From the NCBI GenBank assembly GCA_023653785.1, contig JAMKCH010001594.1:1-64000 (forward strand): a DNA stretch of 64,000 nucleotides. The letters are read 5' to 3'. The position numbers and the translations under genes are program-made. The DNA is from Ophioderma brevispina (lineage: Eukaryota; Echinodermata; Ophiuroidea; Amphilepidida; Ophiodermatidae). Of this stretch, positions 12,600 to 25,246 are shown piece after piece; the stretch's first letter is position 1, and every line of letters begins with the position of its first letter. The notes below the pieces were generated by a model, which ran no database searches, was not told the origin of the DNA, and saw only the letters and a list, made by a program, of their open reading frames with translations.

Positions 12600-14250
12600 T
12601 GGGGAAGGTTTGAAGATGCTTTTCTATAGTTTGAAGGATTCTGAATCCGAACTTTTGGTACAAATTTTTAAGTACAAACATGTGCCAGTTTAGTTGTTTA
12701 TCCCATATGCACCACATTGCAAGTGATTTTGATGAATACCCTTCTACTTCTGTTGAGAATTTTCAAGCACTTTTTTCAACAATGAACTGAAACAATCCCA
12801 AGATGACCTTTGATATCTTAATCCTATAAACCACCCAAATACGACCTGTCCCTCAAGGAATATTCTGGGCAACTCTGGCATATACCCACCCATGTCTGTG
12901 CAAAAAACACAATGACCTCAAATGACCAATAGATGACCTCTGACCTCAATTTTCTTAACACCCCTAAAATTCCTCACCCAAGGGTCATGACATCAAAATA
13001 CAGCAAGGCATGTGCAATATTTGCTGCATTTACCCACACAGTACTTTCAAGTTACAGACAACACATGTCAGATATATTTTATGCATCAACATATTAACAT
13101 AACTATTGCTCGTTAGATTTATCTGCTGAGCATTTTGCTAATTATACCAGAACTACAAGTCAGTTACCATGAAACGTTGAAATTGAGCATTTTGGATGGC
13201 ATTTCTAACATACTAACACAAAGCTTGACACGCTGAAATCTCAAAGTAGACTTTCAAAGAACTGATAAGTGCCAACTGATATCAATTAATACTTTGCCTG
13301 TTCAGAGGTATGAAGTGGGGGTCAGAGCACTCAAATGTAATTGGATCAGAAAGACATGTTAAGACTTCCTTTCCTGCACATGAGTTTCATTACAATACCA
13401 ATTCTGAGAAATCATGTTTGCAAGTCATGGTTAATTTTTTCTCTCCTCCTCATAGAAAAAACACTCATGGAAGGGTACCAGGGCACTCAAAATATAATCT
13501 GATCAGAGGAACATGGACTTTCCAAATATATGATGTTCACAAGAAAATATTAACTTAAATCATGACCAATCATGACCACAAAATCACCAAAATGCTTAGA
13601 CTTAGAGACAGACAACCTAAAAACATACCTCATGTAGGCATAAAAAAAGGGACAGTAGACCCAAATAGTTTGTCTGATTGAAAGGAGATTGGTAAATTTG
13701 TCCTGCTCAATGGTCCTGCTTTATGCCTTGGTCACATACTAGTCAGAGGGGCAAATTCCCCATTTTTGAGAGAGATTTTCCCAGTTGGCAGTGGTTTTGA
13801 AACAGATTTTTCTGGTTGGAAGTGAAAATTTTCTGGTGAGCAGGTAAAAAAAGGCTGATTTAGCATCATTTGTAAGTCTTTACTTCCCAGTCAAAGTTCT
13901 CTGGGGTCGCACCCCCCCCCCCCCCCCCCCAAGCCTAGCCTGTTATGCCCCTCAAAACTGTCCATTTGCCAACATTAACAACGATCTCACCAACAAGTCA
14001 ACAGTTTGTGGACATTTTTTTTAAAATGGGGGGTGTTGACCCCCTCACCTCCCCCCCTCCCCAGGGATGGCCCTGCCTGTATGGTCTTAAAAATAAAATT
14101 GACCTCAACTTGCTTACCCTCCACAACTGCCTCATGCATGCCAGATATGACATTGATCAGAATTTTTTCTGAAGAGTTTGAGGAAATTGTACACATAATG
14201 TTGACATACATGATATGAATGCACACATGCACACACAACTCAAACTTAGA
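12600..14250. other. Gene-free stretch
   Basis: It contains scattered GACCTTTGA and GACCTCTGACCTC words (12,800-12,960), a loosely repeated CACTCAAA-TAAT-GATCAGA phrase (about 13,328 and 13,483), and a C-run at 13,912-13,930. No conserved coding exon was seen. Confidence 0.45.
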
Positions 14251-14258
14251 CACCTTAA

Positions 14259-14616
14259 AGTGACAGGAGGAGATTTTTTTAGGGATACAAATTTCTCTCA
14301 AATTTCACTAGATCGGTTATAGACCACCTACCGAGAACGTTTTGAAGGTTTATTGGACAAACAGGTACAAAAGAAAACCGCAAAACTTGTTTTGAACTTG
14401 CCTGCTATCGTAATCGTTCTCAATAGAAAACCATGCTTTGACTTTCTGTCGTGCACGACAAACTACTAAATCACCATCTTATTACATAAAGACGGCGTAT
14501 ACGGCTTATTTACTTCAGGTGTGATCTAATACATTTGTAAGCATTCCAAATATGTAAATAACCAGGGTTTGAGAAAAATTGGGGGTGCTTCTTTCTGGAA
14601 ATCTCCTGATGTCTCT
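14259..14616. mobile_element. TTAA-flanked MITE
   Basis: TTAA at 14,255-14,258 and TTAA at 14,617-14,620 flank a 358-bp element. The left end reads AGTGACAGGAGGAGATTT. The right end in reverse complement reads AGAGACATCAGGAGATTT. The TTAA duplication points to the piggyBac-like group by family knowledge. There is no internal transposase frame, so it would need enzyme from elsewhere. Confidence 0.7.
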
Positions 14617-14620
14617 TTAA

Positions 14621-14730
14621 AGGTGCATTTCATGATTCTAGCATATTCTGTTTTATTTATGGTTCTCTAGCTATCCTTGAGAAAAGCTTATTCCTAAAAT
14701 TTGTTGTTTGGTGTTATGAGCAAATGGTTC
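14621..14730 (+). repeat. Solo end of the AGGTGCATTT MITE family
   Basis: Directly after the TTAA that ends the previous element comes AGGTGCATTTCATGATTC, then TTCTGTTTTATTTATGGTTC and CTATCCTTGAGAAAA. This matches the left part of the element at 48,196-48,527. No matching right end was found nearby, so this copy is truncated. Confidence 0.65.
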
Positions 14731-16260
14731 TATCACATGCTCAAGTACACACCTTACATAAAGGTAGAGCCATAATGGACAACCTAGAAAAAGAGGATAC
14801 AGGGACATGATCCACAAATTCACATGGTAATCCAAAAGTTACATCATGACATTTTTAGAGTGAAATGCTCATATCTGCACAAATGCCTGGTGAAAACTTA
14901 AGGCACACAAGCCTGTTCTGCTTTGAACCATTACATTAGAGCTAATTTCCAGAACTTAGACTCTCAGTCTGATCATGTTGTTAAATCTAATCCTAACTAC
15001 CGGTAATAACCTATAATTTAAATTCTAACCCTAACCACAATTGTTTTCAGTTAAGCCCCACCATCGGGGTGTGGTCCTCAAGGCCATATTTCCTGAATTG
15101 ACTCTATTGAGGAACTATAAATGAAAAATATGGAATGCAGTAAAATTATCTTGATAGAAACCACACAATGAAAATTTGTAGGGGTGAATTAGTCATGTCA
15201 TGAACTCTACAAACCCACACCATGCAAAAAATGTGTGACTTGATACTCATAATGCCCTGTGTTAAAAATAAAACACACAATACCTATCTGATATTACTTC
15301 ATTTAACAAAAGCCTACCATACCGAATTAGCAGTAATCAGGGCTTGAGATACAGATTTTAGATCAAGGAGCAATTGCTGGTGGTGTTTATCATGTTATTG
15401 CCCCTGAGTTATACACATTTACAACAGTTTTGTTTCCAAACCAGGGGCATTTTGCCTTTTAGCAGGGAAAATTTTCCTTCCCCCCGCCCCTGCTTATGCA
15501 AAGCCTTCTCAGTAATATTAGATGTCCAGCATCATAAAAAACAGTAGGGGCTGGGAGGGGGAACTCAGATCTGAATTTGTATATAGGGGGGTATGAACCT
15601 GAAATTTTAATCATGTCTACACACAACTTTTTAACAGAAAAGGGATCCATCATCTGTACATGAAGTTAAACATGAATATATGGGGTCAAGCTTACCATCA
15701 AATTCAATGATTTTTTTAACCATACCTTACCAAATTTGGTCTATCATTTTTTGGGGGAGATGAATTTGGGAAATTCTACACTACATTTTGGGTTTGACGA
15801 GGTAATCAATTTTATTTGGCTATATGAGCTGAATCATTAGCACTTTTGTCTATGTAGTTAATAGTACATGGGGACCTCCCCTTAAAATACAGTTGTTCCC
15901 TAAGTTAGTTAACAATGATTGGTATCCCCACTATATAGATTGGCTACCAAAACCTACACTACATTATGAGTAATGATCTACGATGTAGCAACACCCAACT
16001 ATTTTCAAATTTGCTTTATTTCAAATAATTTAATGTCATCTGTCCTTATTAAACAAATCTCAAAATCTGAAGCTAAAGTATGAGTTTATCATGTTTGGCC
16101 TAGAGTAGAAAAATATTTTTAATAAGGGGAGGACTTTTTAAAGAAAAAACCTCATTTGTTATTTGAGATGCCTTACAACACATTACAATGTACATTACCT
16201 GTCCTGTAGGATGGATTTCACCTTGTAAATTATGATTTAGTATCCTTCAACAGTTTCCAA
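14731..16260. other. No recognised feature
   Basis: Ordinary AT-rich DNA with no frames above 64 codons. The minus-strand frame at 15,459-15,653 has no recognisable similarity. Confidence 0.5.
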
Positions 16261-16264
16261 TTAA

Positions 16265-16619
16265 AGGTGCATTTCCGATCGTGTTTGGGACCTCACCCCT
16301 GATTTACAACCCGGAAATAGTAGCGATTTTGAATATCATATGAAAGGGCCGTTTTTTCTCACTTCAGTCGTCCTTAAATTTTGGCCTTCAAATCAATTTC
16401 AATCCCCAAGATATAAACAAAAATGCCGTTTTAATGGTGTTAACCATCAATATTGGCAAAGTCGTGTATAGAGCTTTTGCAATATGCATTATTGTTTCTA
16501 CGCCACAAAACCGCCATTTTGTTTCCCACGGTACGTGATGAAGGGCATGTTTGTATGTGCAAGTGCCAGTCTCTCATATCAAGTAAAAACACAATAGACT
16601 AAATCGGAACAAAGCACCT
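16265..16619. mobile_element. TTAA-flanked MITE of the AGGTGC family
   Basis: TTAA at 16,261-16,264 and 16,620-16,623 bound a 355-bp element. The left end is AGGTGCATTTCCGAT and the right end reverse-complements to AGGTGCTTTGTTCCGAT. The terminal AGGTGC is shared with 14,621 and, as AGGGGC, with 48,196-48,527. No internal gene is visible. Confidence 0.7.
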
Positions 16620-16623
16620 TTAA

Positions 16624-19297
16624 AGTACTCTCTAACTAATTTCCATTCCTATACCTGAATTCCATATCCAAAGCCAGTACTCAGCCCCCCACCACCACTT
16701 AAAAGAAAACTCCCATTTTTACATACAAACACTCTTTACTGTCCTTTTCATTTTAATCTTTGGAAAAAAGAGAGCAACCACCAAATTAAAAGATACCCAT
16801 AGTGGGTGGGGGTTGGCTTAATCTCAATGAAACCATTTTTGTCATGTATATGTTTAACATCTTTTGGAGATATACGGTTACAGCACAGCTTTTGTGTACA
16901 CATTGACATCACTAATAACTTCACAACTGGTAGGATACCTTGTGTAAATCGGTTCCACCTGACTCACTAGCTGTTGAGAATTTCACATCTCATTCACCTG
17001 TCAACTCCATATTGCATCATTCATTACTTTTCACTTCTGTATATAACACGTTTGCCTAAATTTTTACGGTTGAGTGAGCATTAATGGTCGCTTTTGTGCT
17101 CTGAGCTACAAGTTTGTCAATGATTATAGTAGGAAAACTTAATTCATAAAAATTACTGAAAGTTTGTAACCAAGAGATTGCAGCTGGTTTTAGACAGCTG
17201 GTTCACATAGTTACTGGCCAGCTGTTGGTCAACCTGGACCTTTGAAGTAGTCACCGACTACTAGAGCATGCTTCCCTAGCACTGCCTGATCACTACAGAG
17301 TGCAGGCAATCACATCTCGACTTGTTCACAAATGTGAAAAGGTCCAGGCAGTGGCTTACATGACATGACACATACATCCTAGGAGGAGGACGTAAGAAGA
17401 AAAGGGGAGGCGGGAAGAGAAAGGTAAAGAGAGGAATCTAAGCTGAGAAGGAAATAGAAGAAATATCCTACAAGATAATGCAAGAGACGGAAAGATAAGG
17501 AAATCATACGAAAAGACAAGGACGCGAAGGAATGAGGCAACATGCTCAGTACTTCCGTAAACTTCTCATTCACGCGGCGTGACCGTCGCCTTCCCGCGGT
17601 CGGCCTCCCGTCTCCTGACCTTCTTAACCTGCTGCCACTTTCCTTCTTCCCGGATAAGTCACACCCAAGAAGGAGGAGAATGGTCGTCAATGAATCATTT
17701 AATGAATCATCCATGTAGGGATTAGCCATGTCATTTAGAATTTCAAACTTAAAAGCATTTGCTTGTATCATTCTGGAGTTTATTCGCTAGAAGCCATTCA
17801 ATCAGCAAAGAAGTCTGTGACATCAGTATGTTTTCGAGACGTTGATAAAACCCTGGCAGCATAATTTTGACGCTGCTGAAGAGGATTTATTTGAATTTGT
17901 GGGAGACCAACCAAAGTGAGATACCATATCTAAATGAAGTACCACTGAGTGAATGAACGAACGACAATGGAAACATTATGGACAATCAACATTGAATAAT
18001 CAAATATTGAACAAGGTCACAAGTCTTAGTGACAGGAGGTATTTGAGGATTCACACCAATCTTGAACTGAGGAATTGACAATTTTGAAAGTTGTTGAGAA
18101 GAAGTAGCCTATTCCAATATTAGGTTTAATTTCATTGCGCTTGAGACATTTTTGTGCATTCTTGAGGCGAATTTCATGAATACAGACGACTCAATACATC
18201 TACTACCCTGATCATCAGCTTCTTGCTGTGATGGTATAAAAGAAATATTAATTGTGTGTTTTTTTAATCTTTATGTTTTTTTTTGAAATCCTTTTAAAAA
18301 TCTCCTTAAAAAATTGAAAAGGCCCACATTTTGCACATCTTTCATAAAATATCCTCATCTGAGAGGTATTTCTTTGTACTAAAATTGTGAAATTTCTATT
18401 TTTTGTAATCCCGCGTCAATAGGAAATTCATGTTTTTGTTTATAATTGAAATATAAGCAAATCAATATCAGCTTTTTTCCCGGGGGGTCACATATCTTGG
18501 CCCATGTGTACGATGCTTGTTCTAATTTTGAGGAAAAGGGGTATTCACTCTGTTTTGAACATTTGATGTCTGCAAAACTCAGAAATAGATGGTTTTGAGA
18601 GACAATGTCCTTAAAATGAAAATTAGGGCATATTTCAAGAACCTAACCAAAATTTTATCTTTAATTTTGCATATTTCCCCTGGTTTTCCCTACCTTGTTT
18701 TGTTGGCACCATAGGGTATGTTTTTTAAAAATGTCCTGAATTGGTAAAAAGGGTATTTTTGAAAAGCAAAATTGTCCTTGGTTTTCTGTGAAATAGGGGG
18801 TTTTTTGTTTTCACTTTTGAACATTTCTGGAGCCATACACAAGTTAAAAAATCTGTTGAGGATCTAATTTGTATGAAATCACTACGCCTCACACAAAATA
18901 GGAAGCCTTAATTCTTTGTCACCTTACCTTCTATCTTGGTTTGTAGGTCGACCACACAATAGCGTCCTGTGGACTCATTCCAAATTTGGGACTACTGCGT
19001 CCAGCGTTAGTGACATTTGTGTCTGAGTTTTCGTTCTCCATCCAGACTAATTAGACCCAGGAAACAACATGGTCTCCAACACATGGGATTGAACCATCAC
19101 AAGGGGGGGGGGGGAGAAAAGCATCAAACATTGTTAAATGCATGAAATCTATATCCAACTAGCCCCAACTTACACCACCTCTGCCAGATTTCCACATATA
19201 GGCAAGATGTTCGTTTTGTTAAAACTGATCTGTCCTGGGATCTTGTTCCTCTACAAGTTCCTTTATTGAAAAGATTCATCAAGTTTGTTGAATAAAT
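16624..19297. other. Gene-free stretch with a purine-rich tract and CpG patch
   Basis: From about 17,380 to 17,540 the plus strand is almost all purine (for example AAGAAAAGGGGAGGCGGGAA). It is followed at 17,570-17,620 by a small CpG-rich patch. A 130-codon minus-strand frame (17,379-17,771) covers both, but its Arg/Ser/Leu-rich composition is what a polypurine tract gives when translated. A G-run lies at 19,102-19,111. Confidence 0.4.
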
Positions 19298-19802
19298 AAC
19301 ATAGTATATTTTTGTTTGCCAAAACTATTTTTTATTTTTTGATGTAACTCACTTGATATTTATTCCATCTCATCGGAGGACTTCTTCAGAACTGGTCATC
19401 TGATCCACTTTGCCGGGAAGTTGATTTCCGGTTAGACTTGTTTCCAGTCCTTAAAAGTGGATTATACAAGTTACTGAGTAGGTAGGTGCCCTCCTCCCTA
19501 TTGAGTGTCTTACCTCCTCTCCTAATTTCCATCGCTTCACGAACTTCTCTAGACTTTTTATCATGCTTCCGACCAAGGATCTTAGGATTTTTCCAGCCAA
19601 TGACATGATTTTCTCTGGCTATGTGGTCAGATATAGCAGATTTTGTTTGCTCTTGCTCTAATACCTTGCGTTCAGAACTTCCCGGCAAAGTGGATCAGAT
19701 GACCAGTTCTGAAGAAGTCCTCCGATGAGATGGACGAAATATCAAGTGATTTCCATTAAAAAAAAATAAAAAATGGTTTTAGCAAACAAAAATATACTAT
19801 GT
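19298..19802 (-). mobile_element. Penelope-like retroelement remnant with inverted terminal repeats
   Basis: Inverted copies of about 125 bp lie at 19,298-19,420 and 19,678-19,802. Their outer ends are AACATAGTATATTTTTGTTT and its inverse; their inner ends contain GATCCACTTTGCCGGGAAG and its inverse. They enclose only the last part of an endonuclease frame on the minus strand. Penelope-like elements are known to carry LTR-like repeats in direct or inverted order and a C-terminal GIY-YIG nuclease, which fits. The reverse transcriptase is missing, so the copy is dead. Confidence 0.7.
19386..19688 (-). pseudogene. C-terminal GIY-YIG endonuclease tail of a Penelope-like element
   Basis: The 100-codon minus-strand frame contains SAISDHIARENHVIGW, then KKSREVREAMEIRR and LNREEGTYLLSNLYNPLL. 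This order (a His of the D/EH-x-NH type, then the IREA/IRR block, then N-R-E-G-x-Y-x-L) is typical of the far C-terminal nuclease region in Penelope-like retroelements. The catalytic GIY and YIG motifs and the polymerase would lie upstream and are absent. The frame runs into the inverted terminal repeat at both ends. Function in this copy is lost. Confidence 0.7.
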
Positions 19803-20070
19803 TAAGTTACTTATTGTAGTCAAAACAGTGCAATAGTTTTATTTATAGTAGGATTTTTTATTTGTGTCGGTTCATTAAAAGTTTTTGGGGCGTGTCGAAG
19901 ATTCCATTCGCTCTAAGAGGTTGTATACTTTACACAATCAGTACAATAGAAATTCAATGTCACAACATTGGATAAGATTAAGGCCATAATTAAAAAATGT
20001 CCCTTTTCTCACGAAGAAAATATTACAAGGCAAATGCGCTGAATTAATTCCAAACACCAAACTTTAAGGC

Positions 20071-20225
20071 AAGACTTCCATATGTACCCCCCTCTCATAT
20101 ATTTACATGCAACATAAAATGTTATTATTTTAGCTGTTTATTCCGTTTTTGATCAAGCAAGGCCAAAATTAAAAAAAATTTTGTATCATGTAAATATATA
20201 CGAGGGGGGTACATATGGAAGTCTT
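20071..20225. mobile_element. 155-bp MITE with ~40-bp terminal inverted repeats
   Basis: The left end AAGACTTCCATATGTACCCC and the right end GGGGTACATATGGAAGTCTT are exact inverses over 20 bases; similarity continues through CATATATTTACATG. A related single end (GGGGTACATATGGAA) occurs at about 46,738. No gene is inside. Confidence 0.8.
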
Positions 20226-22570
20226 TCCAACTTTAACAAACTCTGAAGCATTCAACATAAGAAAGCGATACGAATACATAATTATTACTCTTCAAAGTTT
20301 TTTTACGTCACTAAGGAATATTATAAAATCTGATACGTTTACATTTATTCTTCTTGTTCCAGATATAATATTTGGCAGCTTGGTCCAATCATTTAAGAGT
20401 GTTTGTCAGAGAAAACCACATGATGGCGGGAAGATGAAGGTTGGACAAATCCTTCCATATTTGTCATATGAATCTATATTGATGGTTTATTCTTCATGAC
20501 AGTAATAATTTCAGTCTACCATGAAGCAGTGTTTCTAGACAGAAAATACCATATTTTGCCCTATCTTCAAAAAATCACCTATAGCCGAATACATGGCATA
20601 TTGCTTTTTAAACTGTAACACTGATATTCTGTTATGTCTGACACTGATATTTATACATAGTTTCAATAACCTCATAGAGCATGTGTAGCACATATATTTT
20701 ATACTCTTCATCAATTAGTATTGGAGGAATGCTTACATAATGAACCCGGATTTTTTCATTTTGCTTTAAAATAGATTTAAAATTGGAACCATCGTATTTT
20801 TCACAGGCGTCACCCCGGGAGAAAAAAAATATGGTATAATAACTTGGTATTACTTTGCAAATATAAAAAACTACCATGGGGTTTTGCCCCCTTAAGTAAA
20901 TACACAATTTTAAGTTAATCATGTATTTAATTTTAAACACCTTAAATGCACACTTAAAAACATGCTCTTTTAAGTCAGAATTAATGCTTATATTACTGGT
21001 CAGATACACAATAATAACTATGATGGCAATTCACATACACTTATTTTCAAACACACATCACCATACACACACGCCACACCCCTATCAAACACGCCACCCA
21101 CAACACACACACACAACATTCTCATCGGAAATTTGAAAGTAGATTTTGAATAAAAAGTACTACGTTACAAAAGTTGCTCCACCGATTACAACATATTCTC
21201 TGTTGTAAGAGCCAACTGCCAACATACTTTAATTCCAAAATTACATTTGAATTTGACACACCCTTTTTATATAAAAGGGTACAGTAACTAGGGTTACTAA
21301 GCATTTGACTTTAAATTTTATTTTGTGTGTTTGCAAAAAGAGGGCACACATGGATAGCTTTGGTAGTGTGGGTATTCGTCTGTTATTTGGTAAAATGTAA
21401 GACTCCTAAAAATAATTACCCACCTGAGTTTCCACATGCACACATGATTTTCATGACACTTGGCATGTAATGGGCCTGGGTAGTTGCCTCACAAGTTACC
21501 CTCTCAAGAGTGGGGTCACTGGTCATCTAGAAGGTCAGGGCCCAAGTGGTTCAAAATATTCAAATTGCTTGGTGTTTATGTCAATCAATTTTCATGACAC
21601 TTGAATTCATGATCCTTGGTTAGTATGTCCTATGTGGTTGGTTTGACTTTAGGACCATGGGACCTTTGTCCCTTTTCCCAAAAAACCACGATGGCAGAGA
21701 AAGACGAGAGTCCATTCCGTGACGACGGTTTGTTTTTTTTGTTTTGTTTTTTTTGTTTTTTGGTATTTTGTTATTATATTTTAAACTTCTACTACAAGTT
21801 ACCGTAGGCCAAAATGTTTGGGCAAACATCAATATAAACGCCCTCATCTCTCGGGTCATGTTGCCCCATTTTAAATGAAAATGCTCTTTAAGACTGCCAC
21901 AATTGATTGGTGGGTGGGGGTTAAGTGTTAGGGTTGGCTTTCAAGCTTTATATTATATGCCTAACTTCAGTGCAATCTCAAAGATGCCATAAGCTTCAAT
22001 GCATGTAAAAGGTATCACAGGTGGGAACGAAATTTGACCGGTGTAAAATTAGATATAATCCCCGGGGCCATTAATAGTCCGGGCCCTAGACAAACAACGG
22101 AAATAAATAAAGCGTCAAGCCTGAATGGAAAGTGCCCTATTATTCAACCAGTATGAGGCGGCGCACTATTAAAAAAAACCTTATATACCGGGATTTAGTT
22201 GACAGCATCTGAACTTTTCTTTCGCACAATTTGTTTCAAGTACAAAAAAGTTTCAAGTATTTTTAAACTTTGAGGAGAAAAAGTGACCTCATTCGGTGTG
22301 GTTAAATTGGACCCCACTTACTTTAAAAATGTAGGCATAACTTCACATGGCAAACTTATGATGGCAAATATCCACAAAATAGTTGTTCTTTGACCATTAA
22401 AAGGTGTTTAAAACTAAAACACATGTCTACATTACATTACCATTCTAATACGATTTAAACCTATACAAACGACCAAAAAAATAAAATAAACACTTTCGCA
22501 ATTTAGGTTTACGGTCTCTAACCTACTGGAAAACATTTGTTTTTTTCCTCATCCCTTCCGACCCATTTCC
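20226..22570. other. Gene-free stretch with a CA-rich tract
   Basis: Frames at 20,215-20,499 and 20,632-21,009 are AT-rich and show no recognisable domain. A CA-rich simple repeat lies at 21,045-21,118. The T-rich tract at 21,725-21,760 generates short Phe-rich frames. Confidence 0.45.
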
Positions 22571-22584
22571 TCCAGGTGTAGGAA

Positions 22585-22870
22585 CAGTGGCGTAACCGGG
22601 ATAAGGGGGGGGGGGGTGGTAAAAAAAATTGGGTGTGGGGGGGTGGGGGGAGCTTTCCCCTTGTGGGGAATGTCGGCCCCCTCTTTCCCCTGTGGAAACT
22701 AGTAATTTGTGCAATGAGCCAATTTCAGTGAAAACAAAATAGGGGGGGGGGTGGGGGGGGCGGGGGGTGGGGGGGAAGCTTCCCTTGTGGGGAATGTCTG
22801 CCCCTCTTTCCCCTGTGGAACTGTAATTGTGTGCACATGCGCCCCTTTACAGTTTGAAAACAACATAGGA
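22585..22870. repeat. G-rich tandem repeat, two ~145-bp units
   Basis: Each unit has a long interrupted G-run, then AGCTT-CCCTTGTGGGGAATGT, then CCCCTCTTTCCCCTGTGGAA, AGT/TGTAATT, and an A-rich end. The first unit starts after CAGTGGCGTAACCGGGATAA. The G-runs (about 22,604-22,650 and 22,741-22,774) could form G-quadruplexes and are likely assembly trouble spots. Confidence 0.7.
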
Positions 22871-25240
22871 CTATATTACTAACAAAAATTATATATGTTT
22901 GCCACTGAAAATAATGCGCCCCCCCCCCCTTCGTAGAGGATTTCTTGGGTATTCCAAGATGTTTTCGAATAAATCGCATCCAATCAAACAAAAGCTTATC
23001 GATAAACCTGCAATCAGGATGGCCCCTGATTATTAATACGGTAATATTTTCGCTAATTTATTACAGCTCACATAACAAAGAGCACAATGCAGATTTGTTG
23101 TTTTGATATTCGGATGTGTAGGTACTGTAAACTATAATGTTTCATGTAATATATCTGTCATTGGGAATAACCACTGACCTGGTTTTTATCAACCTGGCTG
23201 AAAGAGAGGGGGTTGGGATATTGCGAGGAGGGTGCGAATGTCCGTATGATGTTGTATGTATGTATGTGTATGTATGGTGTGTTCCAGTTTAGTTAGGTTT
23301 TGGTTAGGTTTTCGTTTTCGCGTCTCCTTCGAAAGTTAAGTCCGATTTAACCAGACTTTGCGGTTAAGGTGCAATAGGGTTCCTTAATTGTGGATGATGT
23401 CAAAGGTCTGGACCAAGTCAAGGTCATCTGAAGGTCATGTTCAGACGGCCCTTTGCCAGGGGATGACGGAAAGCTGTAACGTAAAATGATGATTTAAATT
23501 GCAAATCTGGATTCCTTACTTCTTTGATGTAAAATGACTTTTTGCCCATTGCCCACTGTGTATATATGTCAGATTTCATTACCAGATTGTGACATTATAC
23601 TAGGATGTGGTACTCATTTTGGTATCAATGTAAGGAGAAAGACAAGAGCTACCCATGGTACAAAAAATATTCGTACAGGGGCTTAACTAAGGAAATACCA
23701 GAGGGTGGTAGCACCCCTTGCGAAGGGATGGTATCAAACGGATGGGTGGTTAAGAATGAGGTTAAAAATAAAATGGAATTTTCCTTAACTAAAATGCAAA
23801 ACCCAACGGTGAAAATTTATATTTTCGTGGACAATCCTTAGACTTTGTACTCATACCGGTTTTAAAGAAATACGTCAATTTAAAAAAGACATGTTTTTGT
23901 GTTTAAAAATCGCTATTTTTAACATGTTTACAGATAATAGAAACACTGAAGACATGCATAAACACCATTTTTTTAAATATGCATTTACAAACAATATAAT
24001 ATATAACATATTCCTGCAATATGAGGTTTATCGTGCAAATTAATAAAAAGATATATTGAAAATACGAAATAAAGAGGTATTTAAATATCCTCAAAAAATG
24101 CTGAAATTGGCAAAATCCAGGCAATATGATCTAGAAACACTGGTATGTGTAAGAGGAAATTATTCCACCAAGTGAAATGTTTCATCCAAACATACCCATA
24201 GAAAAAATATCAAGAGATTTCAAGAACCTTCATCTTCCTGACTTCAGGTGGTTTTATCAGACACGCACTCTTAAGTACTTTTAGTTTTAGTCACTCATAA
24301 CAGACTACAATATTTACCCCATATTTACGTGGCCTAATCCTCTTCACCCAGCCTCGATGTCCATGACACTTAATTCGTTCTTTGATCGACGCCAAACAAA
24401 GGAATCGATAGCGTGTCTCGGACTTCATACGACAATCTATTCAATTGAATCTAGTATGAAGCCTTTACATATTCAATACAAAAAAGGTTCATGTAAGATG
24501 GGTTAAAGCATCATATTCTATTGAACAAAGTTGAGCATTTCAGCTGTTAATACAGCTTTTTAGTTTTTATCTCAACACATCCCCCTCCAAATGAATTCTT
24601 ACCATCGGCAATATGCGTTTACTGACAGGAATAAAAAATCAGACTATAGTACATATTTACAAAAGAGACTGTGAAGGTCCTCATCTCTGAATTTGTAGAT
24701 GAAGGCTCTGCCTACAGTTACCATGGCAGGGTCAGATACTTTACTGACTATGTCCTCCGTAGATAAAAGAAGTCGAGCAATGCCCTTAGTATAGAACAAA
24801 ATGTTTTAAACCAAAGTGGCGCTTCAGTCCTGCCTTCAACAAATCACGGAGGGCTAAGAATTCCAGTGTGACCGACAGGACAATTTTAAGCATCCTAATT
24901 TTTCAAAAGCCTGAAGAAGAGAAAGAAAAATCTGCATGGAAGCCCTAAAAACGTATTATAAGTGATTATCAAAGAGAAACATGCCAGATTGATTTAAAAA
25001 AACAAGGTGATGAAAACAAATGCTTTTCATGGCTGTCTGTATGGTCAGACTTTGAAAATAAACTAAGAGTGACTGATGGGGACAAAAAAAGTGGATTCTT
25101 ATAAAATGTTATCTGTCTCAAAGAGAAAAATGTGTTTAAAATGAATCATGGTGCATAATAATTAGCAACAACATAGTAGTCAACTAGAATTTTGTGGTGG
25201 TTCTCGGCTTTCGCGCTCACTTATTCAAGAATATAAGCTG
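22871..25240. other. No recognised feature
   Basis: Includes a TATG microsatellite patch at 23,255-23,275. The frame at 23,605-23,841 shares TTTTGGTATCAATG and following words with 32,600-32,640, so it lies in a dispersed repeat. Nothing else was identified on either strand. Confidence 0.45.
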
Positions 25241-25246
25241 TGGGGC

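Noticed and set aside
17379..17771. 130-codon minus-strand frame with Arg- and Leu-rich ends
   Set aside because: Its composition follows directly from the polypurine tract; no conserved motif.
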